From Tillus elongatus (lineage: Eukaryota; Arthropoda; Insecta; Coleoptera; Cleridae), in NCBI GenBank assembly GCA_964006375.1, contig OZ023269.1, positions 127,209,723-127,273,722 on the forward strand: 64,000 nucleotides of DNA. The letters run 5' to 3'. The position numbers and the translations under genes were made by a program. A model generated the notes under the pieces. That model saw nothing but the letters and a program-made list of their open reading frames with translations. It did not search any database and was not told where the DNA came from. Below are positions 1 through 11,149 of the stretch, piece after piece. The first letter of the stretch is position 1. Each line of letters starts with the position of its first letter.

Positions 1-127
1 CAAATCCATCTAAATATTCTGTGTAAGTACTTTTAAGACTGGAAAATTAAAGTAAATTCTAATAAATGCGAGGCCGTAAATAATATTTAGCAAAAAAATA
101 TATAAAAATAACAAAATATTCTAACTT

Positions 128-440
128 ATGCAACTAAATTCGGAAACAATTGAAATTAGTAAAACCGTTAAATATTTAGGTGTTTGCCTCGACGGAAAAC
201 TCACTTTTAGAAATCACACTGACAAAACAATCCAAAACGCTTATGGTGTCATGAAACAATATATCCCTTCATTAACACAAAAAGTAAGATGTCTGTTAGT
301 AATAAAATTATTATATGTATACAATATATAATGCGGTCCACGCTTAATTATGCACCTATATTCGGCGGCGCTGCAAAAACCAAAAAAAATTAGACCCAAA
401 GTAAATCGGAAACTAGGTACCTCATAAGAAAAAGTTACTA
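128..440 (+). pseudogene. Non-LTR retrotransposon RT C-terminal fragment
   Basis: The first 67 codons contain the VKYLGVCLDGKLTF segment. This is the KYLGV-LD-L-F box just after the fingers/palm domain in jockey/I/R1-type reverse transcriptases. The frame stops at an ATATAATGCGG region; read on with a shift, it gives a further RT-like stretch (STLNYAPIFGGAAKT) that matches the post-palm region of jockey-like elements. Neither the catalytic YADD box nor the endonuclease is present, so this is a truncated, frame-broken relic. The family is clear but the clade is not. Confidence 0.6.
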
Positions 441-540
441 AGCGCTATAGCTGGAGTATTGTAACGTATTTTATTTAAACTTGTACATATTTTTAGTATT
501 TAAACTATATTAGATAATAAGATTTGTTGAATTTAAAATT

Positions 541-653
541 CGAAATTTGAATTTTGAATTTTGAATTTTGAATTTTGAATTTTGAATTTTGAATTTTGAA
601 TTTTGAATTTTGCATTTTGAATTTTGAATTTTGAATTTTGAATTTTGAATTTT
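541..653. repeat. (TTTTGAA)n heptanucleotide tandem repeat
   Basis: About 16 nearly uninterrupted copies of a 7-bp unit (attttga) with one visible variant (ttttgca near 609-614). It directly precedes the tRNA-headed SINE. The predicted peptide on the minus strand is only a translation of the repeat. Confidence 0.9.
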
Positions 654-654
654 G

Positions 655-906
655 TAATTGTGGGCGGGTGCTTGATACAAAGTTCCTGGGTTTCGATTCC
701 CAGCAGAAGTGTCAAATTATCCCCTTCAGGGGGAACGCGAATCCGACGGTTCCGTGTACCATGCGGTGTTACGCACGTTAAATAACCCTACTCTTCTTAC
801 AGAAATGAAAAGAGTCGACAATATTTGCAGGCTAGTGAGGTGAAACTGCTCCGTGGCGTCGGTTATTGGCCATAATCGCAGAAATGGGCCGACGTTTAGG
901 AAAACA
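655..906 (+). mobile_element. SINE with tRNA-like B box and conserved body
   Basis: A B-box-like sequence (ggtttcgattcc, about 690-701) sits in a T-arm-like context and is followed by a GC-richer body of about 185 bp. That body recurs in this window at 53850-54050 (minus) and, truncated, at 39225-39310 (minus). The recurring core includes the cggttccgtgtaccatgcgg, cgttaaataaccctac and gtgaggtgaaactgctcc segments. A short Pol III-type head joined to a conserved body is SINE architecture. The A box is weak, so the exact 5-prime end is uncertain. Confidence 0.6.
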
Positions 907-1269
907 CAGTGTGATCAGACGCTTATCGTATAAATACAGTCATAAAATCCGTCAGTGCTGCCAACTATAAATGGAAAATAATTGACGTTTTTCTGAAAAA
1001 CCCCTCAATTATTTTTGCTCCCAAAGTGAGTACATAGCAGGGCTCCAAACCTATAGCTCGCAATAAAAAGATAATTTGACATCACTTCATAACGAATGTT
1101 TCACTATGCGATAACAAATGCCACTACTAGAAAAGGTGAAATTATAATAGATGCTCTTCTGTCTACCCAAATGGATAGACAAAAGCACTGTTAAAAATCA
1201 AATACATTTGAATCTTTAGAATGACCTATTTTATTGAGGCTTTGTTTGTAAAATATAAAAAGCTGTATA

Positions 1270-4014
1270 CAATTGAAGGTGTGAGAATGAAAAGTGCCTA
1301 TGAACCATTTTGGGTGAAATTGAGTTATAAGCGGATTTATCCTCAGTGGCAGCCACTACTTCGTTTAGAATGAGAACTGCACATAATAGCTCATTCTATC
1401 GTCTACTAGATGGCGTTAAACTACGAGCTCATTATATCTCAATATTCGTTTAGTGTGACAAGAACCTATGAACCGGATATGTGCTGTTTTCATAGTAAAT
1501 ACTCTCCTAACCTTAAATTAGTTTCAGTTCTGTTTGAGTGTTGTTGTTTCCAATTTGAACAATAAATAAAATGAGTAGCCAAGAGTCCAACTCTTCTGAA
1601 ATAGATGATACAGATGCTGATCCAAACTATACTGATACGGACACCGAAAAATCTAGTAGAAAAAGGCAAAAGCATACACATTTATGGAAACAAAATATAC
1701 GAAAACGTAATAGAAATGCAGGTAAAGCCTACATATCTAAATCTGGAAATTTTGTACCTAAAAGAACATCTGGTTCGTGTTCCTGTAAACATAAATGTAC
1801 TGAAAAATTTTGTGCTAGCACGAAGCAAAAAATTTTGCGAGAATTTAATGAATTGCAGGAAAAAAATGTACAAGACGCCTATTTAAATGGCCTTATAACC
1901 TTGCATCAAGTGCAAAGGTAAGTGACAAATATGTGTTTATTATTTATGCTATTTTAATAAAGGTATCTTTTATTTACAGACGCCGACCAGATCTTAAAAG
2001 AAAAAGACATTTAGCCAAAGGTGAAGTTATTCAGGACGAGGATATGGTGATTGATGAATCTAAAAGAAATAGAATATTTCATTACAAGGTACAGAACGGA
2101 ATTCTGTTTATTTTAATTTACAACAGTTAAATAATTTACTAGTATATCATGTCAGTACGCATTACAGTTGTGATTATTTGTTACAGATTCAAGTAAACGG
2201 AAAAGAGTATAATATTTGCAAAGTTGCACTATGTGCACTACATGGTATAAAGAATGGAAGACTCCGAAGACTAGCTGAGAGTAAATCCCAGTGTGATGTA
2301 CCGCCAACAGATAAAAGAGGAAAGTCTATTGGCTCTAGAGCCAGAAAAAAGCCAACTGTAGTTGTGGAGCAAATTAAAGCTCACATCTCAAGTTTTCCCA
2401 TTCGAATATCTCATTATTCAAGAAATGAATCACGTCGTAAATACTTATCCCCAGATCTATCAGTAAAAAAAATGCACTTATTATATCTTGAAAAGTATGA
2501 ACCAGACGCATATAGGGCATTACTGGCTGATGAAAAAATAAGTCCCAATGTAAAGTATGAGTTCTATTTACATATTTTTAATTCCTGCTTCAATCTTACC
2601 TTTGGTAAGCCACGTAGCGATACTTGCGGGAAATGTGAGACAGCTAAGATAAAAATTGATCCCGAAGATAACCCTGAATTAAAAAAAAAGTTACAAAATG
2701 ATCTTGCCTTACACCACGCAAAAGCTGAAAAATTTTACAGTGATTTAAAAGCTATGACTGAAATCGCAGCAACAGATGAAACCGTGGAACTAATATGCTT
2801 CGATTACCAGCAAAATCTGCCTGTTCCTGTCTTACCAGTAGGTGACATATTTTATAAGAGACAGATTTGGGTTTTTAATCAATGTTTTTTTTTCTGGAAA
2901 AACAGGGAAGTCTAAAATGTTTATGTATGACGAGACTATGGGAAAAAAGGTGCAAATGAAACCATTTCATTTCTAAAATACCTGGACCACTATGTTGACA
3001 CAAAAGTAAACACACTTTACCTTTTTACTGATAACTGCATAGGGCAGAATAAAAATTCAGCTTTGGCACAGTTTTTGTCTCTTTTAACAAGTACCAAGCG
3101 TTTTTCTTCTATTTACCATCGTTTTCCGGAAAGGGGTCACTCTTTTTTGCCCTGTGATCGCAATTTTGCACAGATAGAAAAGCAAAAAAGACACATTACT
3201 TATCTTTATCTACCGGAAGAGTGGTATACGTTAACGCAAAGAGTTTCAAAGAATTTTGAAATAATACGGGTTACCCAAGACATGATCAAAGACTACCGTA
3301 CATACCTTAAGCAGTTTTTCAAGAAAACGTTAAGAAATACCTATGGTTTATTCACGATCACAAAATATAAGAGTTTTAAGTATATTGGTACTAATATATT
3401 GGTTAGCAGGACTCACACTTTAGAAAGTGTAACAGAGTCATTCCAGTGGCTGAAAAGTAATATGTCCATTGAGGTTTTATGGAATCCAGTTGCCCTCTAT
3501 GACAAGGCACTTCCCTTAAACCCATTAAAATGGAAAAATATTCAAGAACTTGAAAGTTACGTTCCCTCTTCTTCGATTGCTTGGTACCATAATTTGTCGC
3601 CTAACACAGCAGCCGCGGATGACGAGAGCCTAAGTGAGGATTCCAACGCTCCAGATTCAGACTAACAATAAGATTTATGAGGGTATTATCATAGTATAGT
3701 GTAATAATAATGTTTGTTTGTTATACATAATATTTGTAATATTAATGTTTGATAATAAAGCTTCTATATCCCCTGACTCAAAAAAATTAGTATGAAAACA
3801 GCACATGACCAAAACATATAATATATATAAAAAAACACCTATAACAATAAAAATATTATTTTGTTTAGTAATTTTACACATACATAAATAGAAATAGCCC
3901 ACAATAATTTCTACTCAATAACATCTAGCTACGCAAGGAAAAATAGTTTTTTGTTTCTCCTGTAAAATTTGGTTTTTGGTTCATAGGTACTTATCATTCT
4001 GACGCCTTCAATTG
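1270..4014 (+). mobile_element. DNA transposon candidate with diverged inverted repeats around a three-exon gene
   Basis: The outer inverted pair is 1270-1307 against the reverse complement of 3977-4014: 38 bp with 4 mismatches, sharing caattgaagg and cctatgaacca. A second inverted pair lies 171 bp further in on the left (1478-1500, atgtgctgttttcata) and 169 bp further in on the right (3790-3812). Matching spacing on both sides suggests diverged inverted repeats of about 230 bp. The enclosed gene encodes a DDE-like protein. No clear target-site duplication was found outside 1270/4014, so the true termini may lie slightly further out. Confidence 0.6.
1571..3665 (+). pseudogene. Three-exon DDE-like transposase gene with two frame breaks
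   Basis: Exons are 1571-1917, 1980-2088 and 2187-3665. The donors are caaag|gtaagt and acaag|gtacag; the acceptors are tttacag|a and gttacag|att. Phases join cleanly and predict about 644 residues. The protein has an acidic N-terminus, a basic Cys-rich segment (about residues 68-82), a CGKC pair (C299, C302) and an RNase-H-like acid series: FDYQQ (D358), FTDNCIGQNKN (D434), then GHSFLPCDRNFAQIE (H470, D476, E483). I have seen this combination in a widespread arthropod family of transposase-like proteins; a Sola-type superfamily is possible but not established. Two opposite frame breaks, at T9 (2885-2893) and A6 (2943-2948), cancel out, so the frame before and after agrees. A polyadenylation-like aataaa is at about 3753. 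The flanking inverted repeats support a transposase. Confidence 0.65.
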
Positions 4015-4700
4015 GTCGTATAAAATATTCATGCCTTGAAAATCTTGTATCAAAATTATATATATACTACACTAAACGGACAATGTTCAGAATCCGTGAC
4101 GAAGATAAAAATTGAAAAAAAATAAATAAGTATGTACGTAATTTGAAGAAAACAATACAGAAACCAACCGAACGATTAACTTAATTATGTACCTTAGTTT
4201 TTTATAAGCTGGTGTATATTTAAATTTAATAATATTTAAAAGATACTGACTAATAATCGGTAGTGTTCGTTTCCAAGAATATTTAGTCTGTAGTTTTGGG
4301 TTCTAGGAATGTTTAGTTTAATTAGTGAACTTTTCTGGTTTCTTAGTCCTGGAAATACGCTATTTAACCTGCATAATTTGATATTTCTATAAAAATTATA
4401 TAAAATGCAACCAAATTACTAGTTAGAAATACATGTAAATTGAATATAAGTCGCTCAACCAAGTGTGTAGAGAATATTACTTTCCTGGACAGGAAGATAT
4501 AATCACAGGTGTCTAATAACGACTTCATTTTCAGAGGAAATTTATTTTTATTGTGTAAAACCTTTTATGCGAAAGAAGATAGCTCCCATCTTTCATTAGA
4601 AAATTGTATTCAGCGCTAAGATTTACAAACGTAAAAGTTTTTCTATTCCAACAACAGGGAACGCGTAAAAATGCTTAAGACTATAAGTTTACAGTCTGCT
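4015..4700. other. No recognisable feature
   Basis: AT-rich sequence with short frames only. No motif on either strand could be assigned. Confidence 0.5.
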
Positions 4701-4702
4701 AG

Positions 4703-4890
4703 TCATAGTAAAAAGTAAAATAAGAAGTTGAATTGAGAGTTACCTGGATGGTGATCAGTTCGGATACAGACCAGGGCGAGAAGAGAAATAATGCTGGAAT
4801 TTAAAACAATAGGAGAAGGTAGTTGATCATAGCGAAAAGTTAAATAAAAAGCAAAATTGATAAGTACCTGGATCACTATCAGTGCAAGAC
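4703..4890 (+). pseudogene. RT-derived segment duplicated in tandem
   Basis: The segment from 4703 (tcatagtaaaaagt, then acctggatggtgatcag) recurs at 4827 (tcatagcgaaaagt, then acctggatcactatcag) with a period of 124 bp and roughly 75% identity. The first unit translates to YLDGDQFGYRPGR, which resembles the Q-GFR-GR box of RTE-like reverse transcriptases. The second unit has lost this reading. Confidence 0.4.
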
Positions 4891-5012
4891 CTTAGGTGCC
4901 GCCTACGTTGATGTCCTACAAACATCGAATCCGTGAGTTGTTGCTAGACATAATAATCTGAAAGAAATATGTACAGTTGCTAGTTGTGTTAATTAATTAC
5001 TTAATTGTCTTT

Positions 5013-5062
5013 TAGTGAATTTTCTTTAAAAAACTTAACAAATGTGGAGATCCCGTGTTCCG
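5013..5062 (+). repeat. HINE-like family, terminal hairpin fragment
   Basis: It contains ttagtgaattttctttaaa followed by gtggagatcccg, the start of the abundant repeat seen complete at 33105-33757. The rest of the element is absent here. Confidence 0.6.
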
Positions 5063-5429
5063 TCGTTATTTTCCACACATTTTTGGCACACGCACGTGCC
5101 GACTATAGACACCGAAATACAGTTGGTCACCCTGCGCACGTCAAGCAATGATGATCAACCCGAAGATGGCACTCTGGAGATATACTTTTTCGAACAGCGG
5201 TCTGATTGGCTAGAGAGGCCGCCTGCCCCTTCTCGACCCGAGAGCCGGGAAGACTTCGGAATCAAGAACTCTGCAAAAGCCCCAATTCATCGATGATCGT
5301 TCTATACTGCAGTTCACTCATCACTTCGAGTCCTTCGTTGTCCCCTAGACATTGGGCGCAGACAGGCCCGTAGCAGCCACGTGACCTTCTGAAACGTGTT
5401 GGAAACCGCGTGGAGGGTCAGCAGAACCA
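5063..5429. other. GC-richer unassigned sequence
   Basis: Noticeably more GC-rich than its surroundings. An 84-codon frame (5042-5296) has no recognised domain. It may be 5-prime sequence of the non-LTR fragment that follows, but no motif confirms this. Confidence 0.3.
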
Positions 5430-5930
5430 TTTATGGGACCAGAACCGGCTCTGGGCGTGACAAAGAGCACTGCCAAGGGAGCCATTAAGTCATGGGTCAG
5501 AAACCAACATACCAACACAAGCCTGTTCAGAGCTCAGACATGGGAAGTCAATAATTGACGAACCCAGTTCAAAGAGAGTTGTGGAGCTGCCAAATCTTAG
5601 CAGAGGACAGCTCAGAAACAACAGGTCTCTTGACGGGACACATGGCCGTCGAGAAAGACCTGCATAAAATGGGCGGGTTGAAGGGGACCTCGTATGCAGA
5701 CTCTGCGGCGAGGGGGAGGAATCAGCCCAGCACATCTTGTGCGAGTGTAAAGCTCTGGACCGCAAAAGACAACTGATCTACGGTCAGTCTAGATCGGAGA
5801 CAAAGCATCATAAAACTTCACCCTACCAATCGCTGTGCAGACTAGTTCAAGGCACAGTGATTTTGGAATGGGTGGAGTAAAAAGACTAAGGGCATGCGCA
5901 ATAAGCCAAAGGTTGCAGCCCTGAGGAAGA
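5430..5930 (+). pseudogene. Non-LTR retrotransposon 3-prime end (RNase H tail and Cys/His motif)
   Basis: A frame-broken read gives the end of an RNase H domain (segments like TKSTAKGAIKSWV), then a C-x2-C...H-x4-C/E-C motif encoded around 5697-5745. The element ends with a purine-rich tail near 5925. It is closely related to the minus-strand copy at 11485-11943, where the same region is open (CRLCGEGEESAQHILCEC). RNase H followed by such a motif is typical of the I/Loa/R1-like group. Relative to the 11.5-kb copy it lacks about 30 bp before the A-rich tail. Confidence 0.6.
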
Positions 5931-6269
5931 AAAAAAGCAGAACATGAAGGGGATAGAAGCTTTTAGAATGTGTACATTGAGACAAATGATAAAGCCAAGA
6001 TACACCGATAGAAAGACGACAAAATGAATGCTGGAAGAGCTGAGACAAGAAAGATGCTTGCTAAAAAAATGGAACACAAAACTTGGGCATATTCTGAGAA
6101 AAAATCTGGTAAAAGGCGAAGTCCAAGGTGGTTCGTCGACACACAAGGACGATTCTGAGTAGACGTTGGACGTCGCACCCTTCGCCTTTTTCCACAAAAA
6201 TGGAAATGGTCATTATTATTACATAATCACTTTGTGACATTATTTAAACGGCACATACTTAAAAAAGGG

Positions 6270-6430
6270 GAAGACATGGACCCAAAAACTTCTAGAAAAC
6301 CTGACAGAATTGGTGAAGTGCTTGAGCTACGATGTAATTAAAAGAGCTGCTAGAGATGGAAAGTCGTGGTAGCGACGACAAGGCGACATTTCCCTGAGAC
6401 TGTGATTGACAAAATGTTTGTAAAGTAAAC
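6270..6430 (+). pseudogene. Possible RT C-terminal tail (RTE-like)
   Basis: Translation gives a short YDVIKRAARDGKSW stretch that resembles the Y-x2-(V/I)KR-A-DR-x-W ending of RTE-like polyproteins. There is no other support and the frame stops at once. A comparable ending occurs at 60900-61040. Confidence 0.3.
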
Positions 6431-7354
6431 TCCTAAAGAAATATATTAATTTCGAACTCGTCCATTACCTTCCTTTATGCCAGAGTTGGTCGGCAAACTG
6501 TAATAATCAATCGCTGAATCGATTTCTGCTTTTTCGTATAAAAGCCTCATGGATCTATTAAAGTATTTTATTCAATTAGTTTTGTTGTCTCATATGTTAT
6601 AGCAAAACTGTCCTGAAAAACATGTCTGACCCGTTATGTCGGTAGAAATCATTTCCATGGTATTAAAATTAAACGTTTTTGTTAGTTGGGTAACCGTATT
6701 ATTAAGTGAAAATTTATATAGCAATTTAGTTTAGTGTTCTCTAAAAGGTCATAACTTAACTAATGTTAACGGTATTATACTAATTTTATATTTAGGAGAA
6801 TTCAAATTAATTCTGCTAATATGGTCCACTTTAATATAGTATGTTCGTATGCAGCCATGATTTTTAATATTGTATATCGTCAAGCAAATTTCATAGCTAT
6901 TAAGAAACTGTTAAGACAGTATTGAAGTCATTAGTCAATGAATTAAGACATAAATTGTAGAATTTAATAGGTTATTTTATTATCCTAGTTTTGGTAATAA
7001 CTGTATCATTCGGTTTTTCTTCGTTTTAGGGTCATATTAGCTTGAGAAAATGTTTTTAAGGCACATTTTTAAGCTAAATTAATTTTTGTTATTTAATTCA
7101 GTTTAATGATCAGCTGTCAAGTTTTCTAGTAAAGAATTGTTGTTATGTTTTTCTTCGTCCTCTACCGTGTATCCTATATTTTCAATTTATATCACATGTA
7201 TTTTCCGGTATGTGGAAGACCGCTAAAAGCATAGGCATGACAGTAAATCGGAGATAACTAATTACAATATACCTATAGCTGTATTGTCCAGCTTTGCTAA
7301 GGCTTCAGGGACGTTGTTATGCAGACTGCATGATGTTTCACATCTTACCTGATC
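6431..7354. other. No recognisable feature
   Basis: AT-rich sequence. I found no coding motif, inverted repeat pair or tandem array. Confidence 0.5.
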
Positions 7355-7830
7355 AACATGGCTTCATAACGAGGCGTTCTACTTGTAGTAACCTTCTAAA
7401 GATTACGTAACACCTTTAGGTTATTTTTATAAGCAGGGTCAGGTAGATGTAATTTATACCGATTTCTTGAAGGCTTTCGATACGATCAGCCATAATATCA
7501 TTATGTCCAAGTTGGATATGCTGGGCTGTTCTCTCTGCTACTTCAACTCCTTAGGTCATATTTTTCGAGGAGGACGTATAGTAGTTGTGTATGGGGGACA
7601 TCGTTCTGGGGAGTATACTTCCACCTCAGGTGTACCTCAAGGGTCGAATCTGGCGCCTCTTGTATTTATTTTATTTATATACCCCCTGCTCTTCGGATTG
7701 ATCGGCTCCGTTTTGCAGGTGACCTTAAATTTAATGCACAAATTCGTTCTGTTCAGTACTGGTGTATCATTCAGTCAGACATTGACAGGATACATGCATG
7801 GTGTAGCAGTAATATTCTAAATGTGTGTGG
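7355..7830 (+). pseudogene. Jockey-like reverse transcriptase fragment
   Basis: In order, the read shows a QHGF...RST box at about 7356, VDVIYTDFLKAFD (F-KAFD box), a Y-L/R-G region, SGVPQGSNLAPLVFILFI (GVPQGS box at about 7628) and, in another frame, a decayed FAGDLKF catalytic site where FADDLK is expected. After that, WCSSNILNVC matches the W-x2-x-N-x-L element. These are consecutive RT motifs of a jockey-type element. Stops and at least one shift make it non-functional. The 5-prime endonuclease is not upstream; a separate endonuclease fragment starts downstream at 7984. Confidence 0.75.
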
Positions 7831-7983
7831 GTGATTACTGTAGGGCCTCGGAAGCCAGGACCATTATCCACAAACTTTTGCATTAGACAGACGAGATGTA
7901 TTCTTAATATGATCATCTCTAAGTGCAAGCTAATGAGTTGTTCCATGGAAAAGAATCCCACCTTTTTTCTTATGCATACTTAG

Positions 7984-9131
7984 ATGTCATCACGTGATAT
8001 ACAAGGGTATAATCTGGCCAGTATTTTCTGTAGGAACCAGCATATACATGATGGAGAGTTGGTTACAATCAAGGATGGAATCAAATTCACAAAAATCGAA
8101 GCAATTAAAAATTTGCCGAAAAAAATACACATGGAGCTAGCAGCAATTGGAATTAAGAGCAAAAATTTAGTCATTATATCAGTTTATAGGTCACCAGCGG
8201 GAGATTCTGATATTTTTTTGAATAGGCTCAACGACGCTCTTTTGTGTGTTGGAAGAAACAACCTAGTTGGAGATTTTAACGTTGATTTTAGAGATCCAAA
8301 GAAAGTGAGCTTTTGCGTGATCTTCTTTTGTCTTTCAGCTTGGAGATAGCAACAACTGAACCATCCAGATTGACCAGCGCTAGATGCATTGATAATATAG
8401 TAACAAATATGAAACTATGCGATATTGAGGGAAAGACAGCCAACTTGCACATTGGCGATCGTTTTGCGCAAATTTTAAGATTGCCTGGTCAAATTACAAA
8501 AAAAGATTAGCGTGTGATATTGATGAGGGACAAAAGTATGGAGAATATTTTGTCGTTTATTAGTGTCTTATCTAGCACAACATGGGATGACCTTGAGGGA
8601 GGTTTATCTGCAGAACAATATTACGATTTGTTTCATAGAAGATTTGTGGCAACATTTAATGCATGTTTACCTGTAAAAAGAAAGCCAGTTAATGTGAGCG
8701 ATAAATATAAACATTTGCATTCAGTAAAAAATAATGAAAAATTGATTAAGATGAGAAACGCATTGGACGCACTAAGAATCGTTGCATATGTGATGTGGGA
8801 CGATACCTCCTAACAAGCCTATAAAAGTTTTAAATTGTGGTATTTTCAAATTGTTGATGAAGAAAAAGGGCATATAATTAACATTATATCGCAAAAAAGC
8901 CAGAACAAGCAAAAAGCAGTCTGGAAAGTCATCAAAATAGAGACTGGAAAACTTAGTGATAAAGGGAATCACGAGATAAATTTAAAATCAGATGATTTTA
9001 ATGATTTTTTTGTTGACGTTGGAGCTACAATCTTATCAAGTTTACCGCAGGCCAGTGAATCGACAGATGATTTGATTAAAAATGTCTTTTTGATTAATCT
9101 TGCTTTTTTAAGCCTACAGATTGCAATGTAG
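7984..9131 (+). pseudogene. Jockey-like APE endonuclease domain and linker
   Basis: ATG at 7984 opens a frame with YNLASIFCR, ELAAIGIKSKNLVIISVYRSP and NLVGDFNVDF. These are the catalytic-core signatures of the apurinic-like endonuclease at the N-terminus of jockey/CR1-type ORF2. Later frames (8313-8510, 8514-8813, 8835-9131) continue the linker between endonuclease and RT through several shifts and stops. No RT follows; a HINE-like repeat starts at 9222. With the RT fragment ending at 7830, the order is RT then endonuclease, as expected for two head-to-tail truncated copies or a rearranged one. Confidence 0.7.
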
Positions 9132-9221
9132 TAAAACATCGTGATTCATGTTCTGTTTTTGCAAGTGCTTATTATAAGTACACTTGGAGAACTAAAATCG
9201 CCACAACGCATATTAAAAAAG

Positions 9222-9346
9222 TCTGGACGCAGAAAGTGCGTTATGGTAGTGAATTTCCATAGAAATGATCTAGCACCTAACATTTTTTCATTAATAGCTT
9301 ATAACTTTTTTTCTTTCAAATCGGCCTATTTTTTTAATTATCGTTG

Positions 9347-9425
<79 letters not shown>

Positions 9426-9562
9426 ATATAAAAATTGAAAGAGACCCTGGGTATGGATTTTAGGGGCCCTAGTTAAAGCTCATGTTCACAAATTTTTCCA
9501 AAATTCAAAAATCGGGATCTCTCCGGTAGTGAATTTTTTCTACGAAAATTCACTAAACCCTA
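9222..9562 (-). mobile_element. HINE-like non-autonomous element, short copy
   Basis: On the plus strand it begins gtctggacgcagaaagtgcg (the hairpin end) and ends with ggtagtgaattttttctacg and aaaattcacta (the asymmetric repeat end). A (TA)n run at about 9348-9422 sits between them. It is a short version of the family, about 340 bp, in reverse orientation relative to 33105-33757. Confidence 0.65.
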
Positions 9563-10639
9563 ACGCTAACTTGGTTGGTGAAACAATTGTAAGGTTTTTT
9601 AAATTGTGTTGTGGTGATTTTGGTTCTCCAAGCCAAGTGTACTCCTCGGTGCTGCTCATCACACGTTCGAACCTTCACTTAGTAAAGGTTTTTAAAGAGT
9701 GTCGTTATATAAGGTGGTTATTTTAGTAATAATATTAGGGTGATATTAATAGTTGCTTAGATTACATTTCCAACATTTTTTAAAAGAAAAACTTTAATAT
9801 TAATATATGTTTTCTGTTTCAGGTAAGCCGAATAATATTTTTATTCAGTAGCATTCAAGTGAGTTTTTAATTATTAGTTGAAAAATAAACTTTTGTAAAC
9901 TGTATTGTGTTGATTGCTAGACGATTCCAGCGTATGCAAAATCAATACAATCTCTTTTATCAAATTGCAATACAAATTTTCCAGAACTGTAGATAATTCA
10001 ACAATATAAACGAAATTTTGTGGGGAACATTCCTTTGCAGAGACCTAATATTTACGCGATTGCCAATAGAGTAGATCGCTCACGTCAAAGATACTGCGGT
10101 ATTATTATAAAATTGATTTCACATGTGAAAAATAACGGTAACAGACAAGCCAAAGGAATGCGGCAATTACAGTACAAATATGAATGCAGTTTGATATAAA
10201 AATTTAGAATGATATTTCAGCAAAGTTAAATTATTCTTTTTATTTATTTAAAGTATTTTTCTTTGACCTGAGCTTTTCATCAAAACGCGGCTTAAAGTCT
10301 CCACCATATTTGTAAATTTGAGTGATGATAAAGACGTTTAATATTAATCAATATTTTTAAAATTCTCGTGACAAAGGATGTTGTGTGCGAAATAACACTT
10401 AAATTTGTTATTAATTTAACTGCTTAAATCGACTTAGACCAGGTTAACTTAGGTTAGCTGAGATTCGGTTAAATTAAGTTGGGTTATATTAAAACAAGCT
10501 AGGTTATATTATTAAGTTAGGTTAAGCCTGGTCAGATAAAAGTACACAAAGCTAAAACACGCGAACAACACAAAAATAGTTTTTAAACACCTAATACACA
10601 ATATGAGTATAACACATCATACACGCAGCAAGTGCAATA
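9563..10639. other. No gene; AGGTTA-rich patch
   Basis: No coding motif is visible. Around 10435-10545 the motif aggtta/taggtta occurs repeatedly in a degenerate array. The rest is AT-rich sequence without recognisable structure. Confidence 0.4.
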
Positions 10640-11115
10640 TTTCAAAACACGGATTTTTTTTTTCATTAAATGCTTATGGCTTCTTTGCTTTAAACTTACA
10701 GTAAATATAGACGTAAAGAATTTTCTCTGGCTTCAGAAAAAGTATTTACGACTGTATTTAATATGGAACAGTTTCACCAAATGAAGGCCACAACATTTAT
10801 TAATGAACCTTAGAGATCTGAATTGTGGTATGTGATATACGTTTTACGATATAAACCTCCGTTGCTAATTTTCCACAAGAAAACCTGAAGTTTCCCCTGA
10901 AGACCGGTCCGATTTTCCTAGCTAACGAACTTATCCAAGCCATCGACAAAATGAGGCTACTTACCAAATGTCATCAAAATCGGCTGATTATTTTTTGAGT
11001 TATTGATGTGATATTACGTTTGAAAACATTTCCTCAAATTAGCGTCAACTAGGACCTCTAGGATCCATATTAGTTGACGCTGATTTGAGGAAATCTTTTC
11101 AAAAGTCAAAAGTCG
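10640..11115 (-). repeat. HINE-like family, internal body and partial terminus
   Basis: It contains the family body in reverse (ctaacgaacttatccaagcc, atcaaaatcggctgatta, ttttttgagttatt) and, at about 11075-11110, the gctgatttgaggaaat...caaaagtcgcgatct segment near the hairpin terminus. The family (TA)n is missing. In its place is an inverted duplication (11029-11051 with 11071-11093). Confidence 0.6.
11029..11093. repeat. Inverted repeat, 23-bp arms
   Basis: Arm 11029-11051 pairs with 11071-11093 with one mismatch around a 19-nt spacer. The right arm matches the family consensus; the left arm is an inverted copy of it. Confidence 0.85.
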
Positions 11116-11149
11116 CGATCTGATCATTGATTGCCAGAAAATATCAAAC

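Noticed and set aside
541..653. CRISPR-like regular repeats
   Set aside because: Contiguous 7-bp tandem repeat without spacers; eukaryotic context.
5886..6197. 103-codon minus-strand frame rich in Phe/Ser/Leu
   Set aside because: Low-complexity hydrophobic translation overlapping other non-LTR-derived sequence on the plus strand; no family match.
9350..9431. Frames of alternating Ile-Tyr at 9.4, 15.1, 30.4 and 63.7 kb
   Set aside because: Direct translations of (TA)n microsatellites, not genes.
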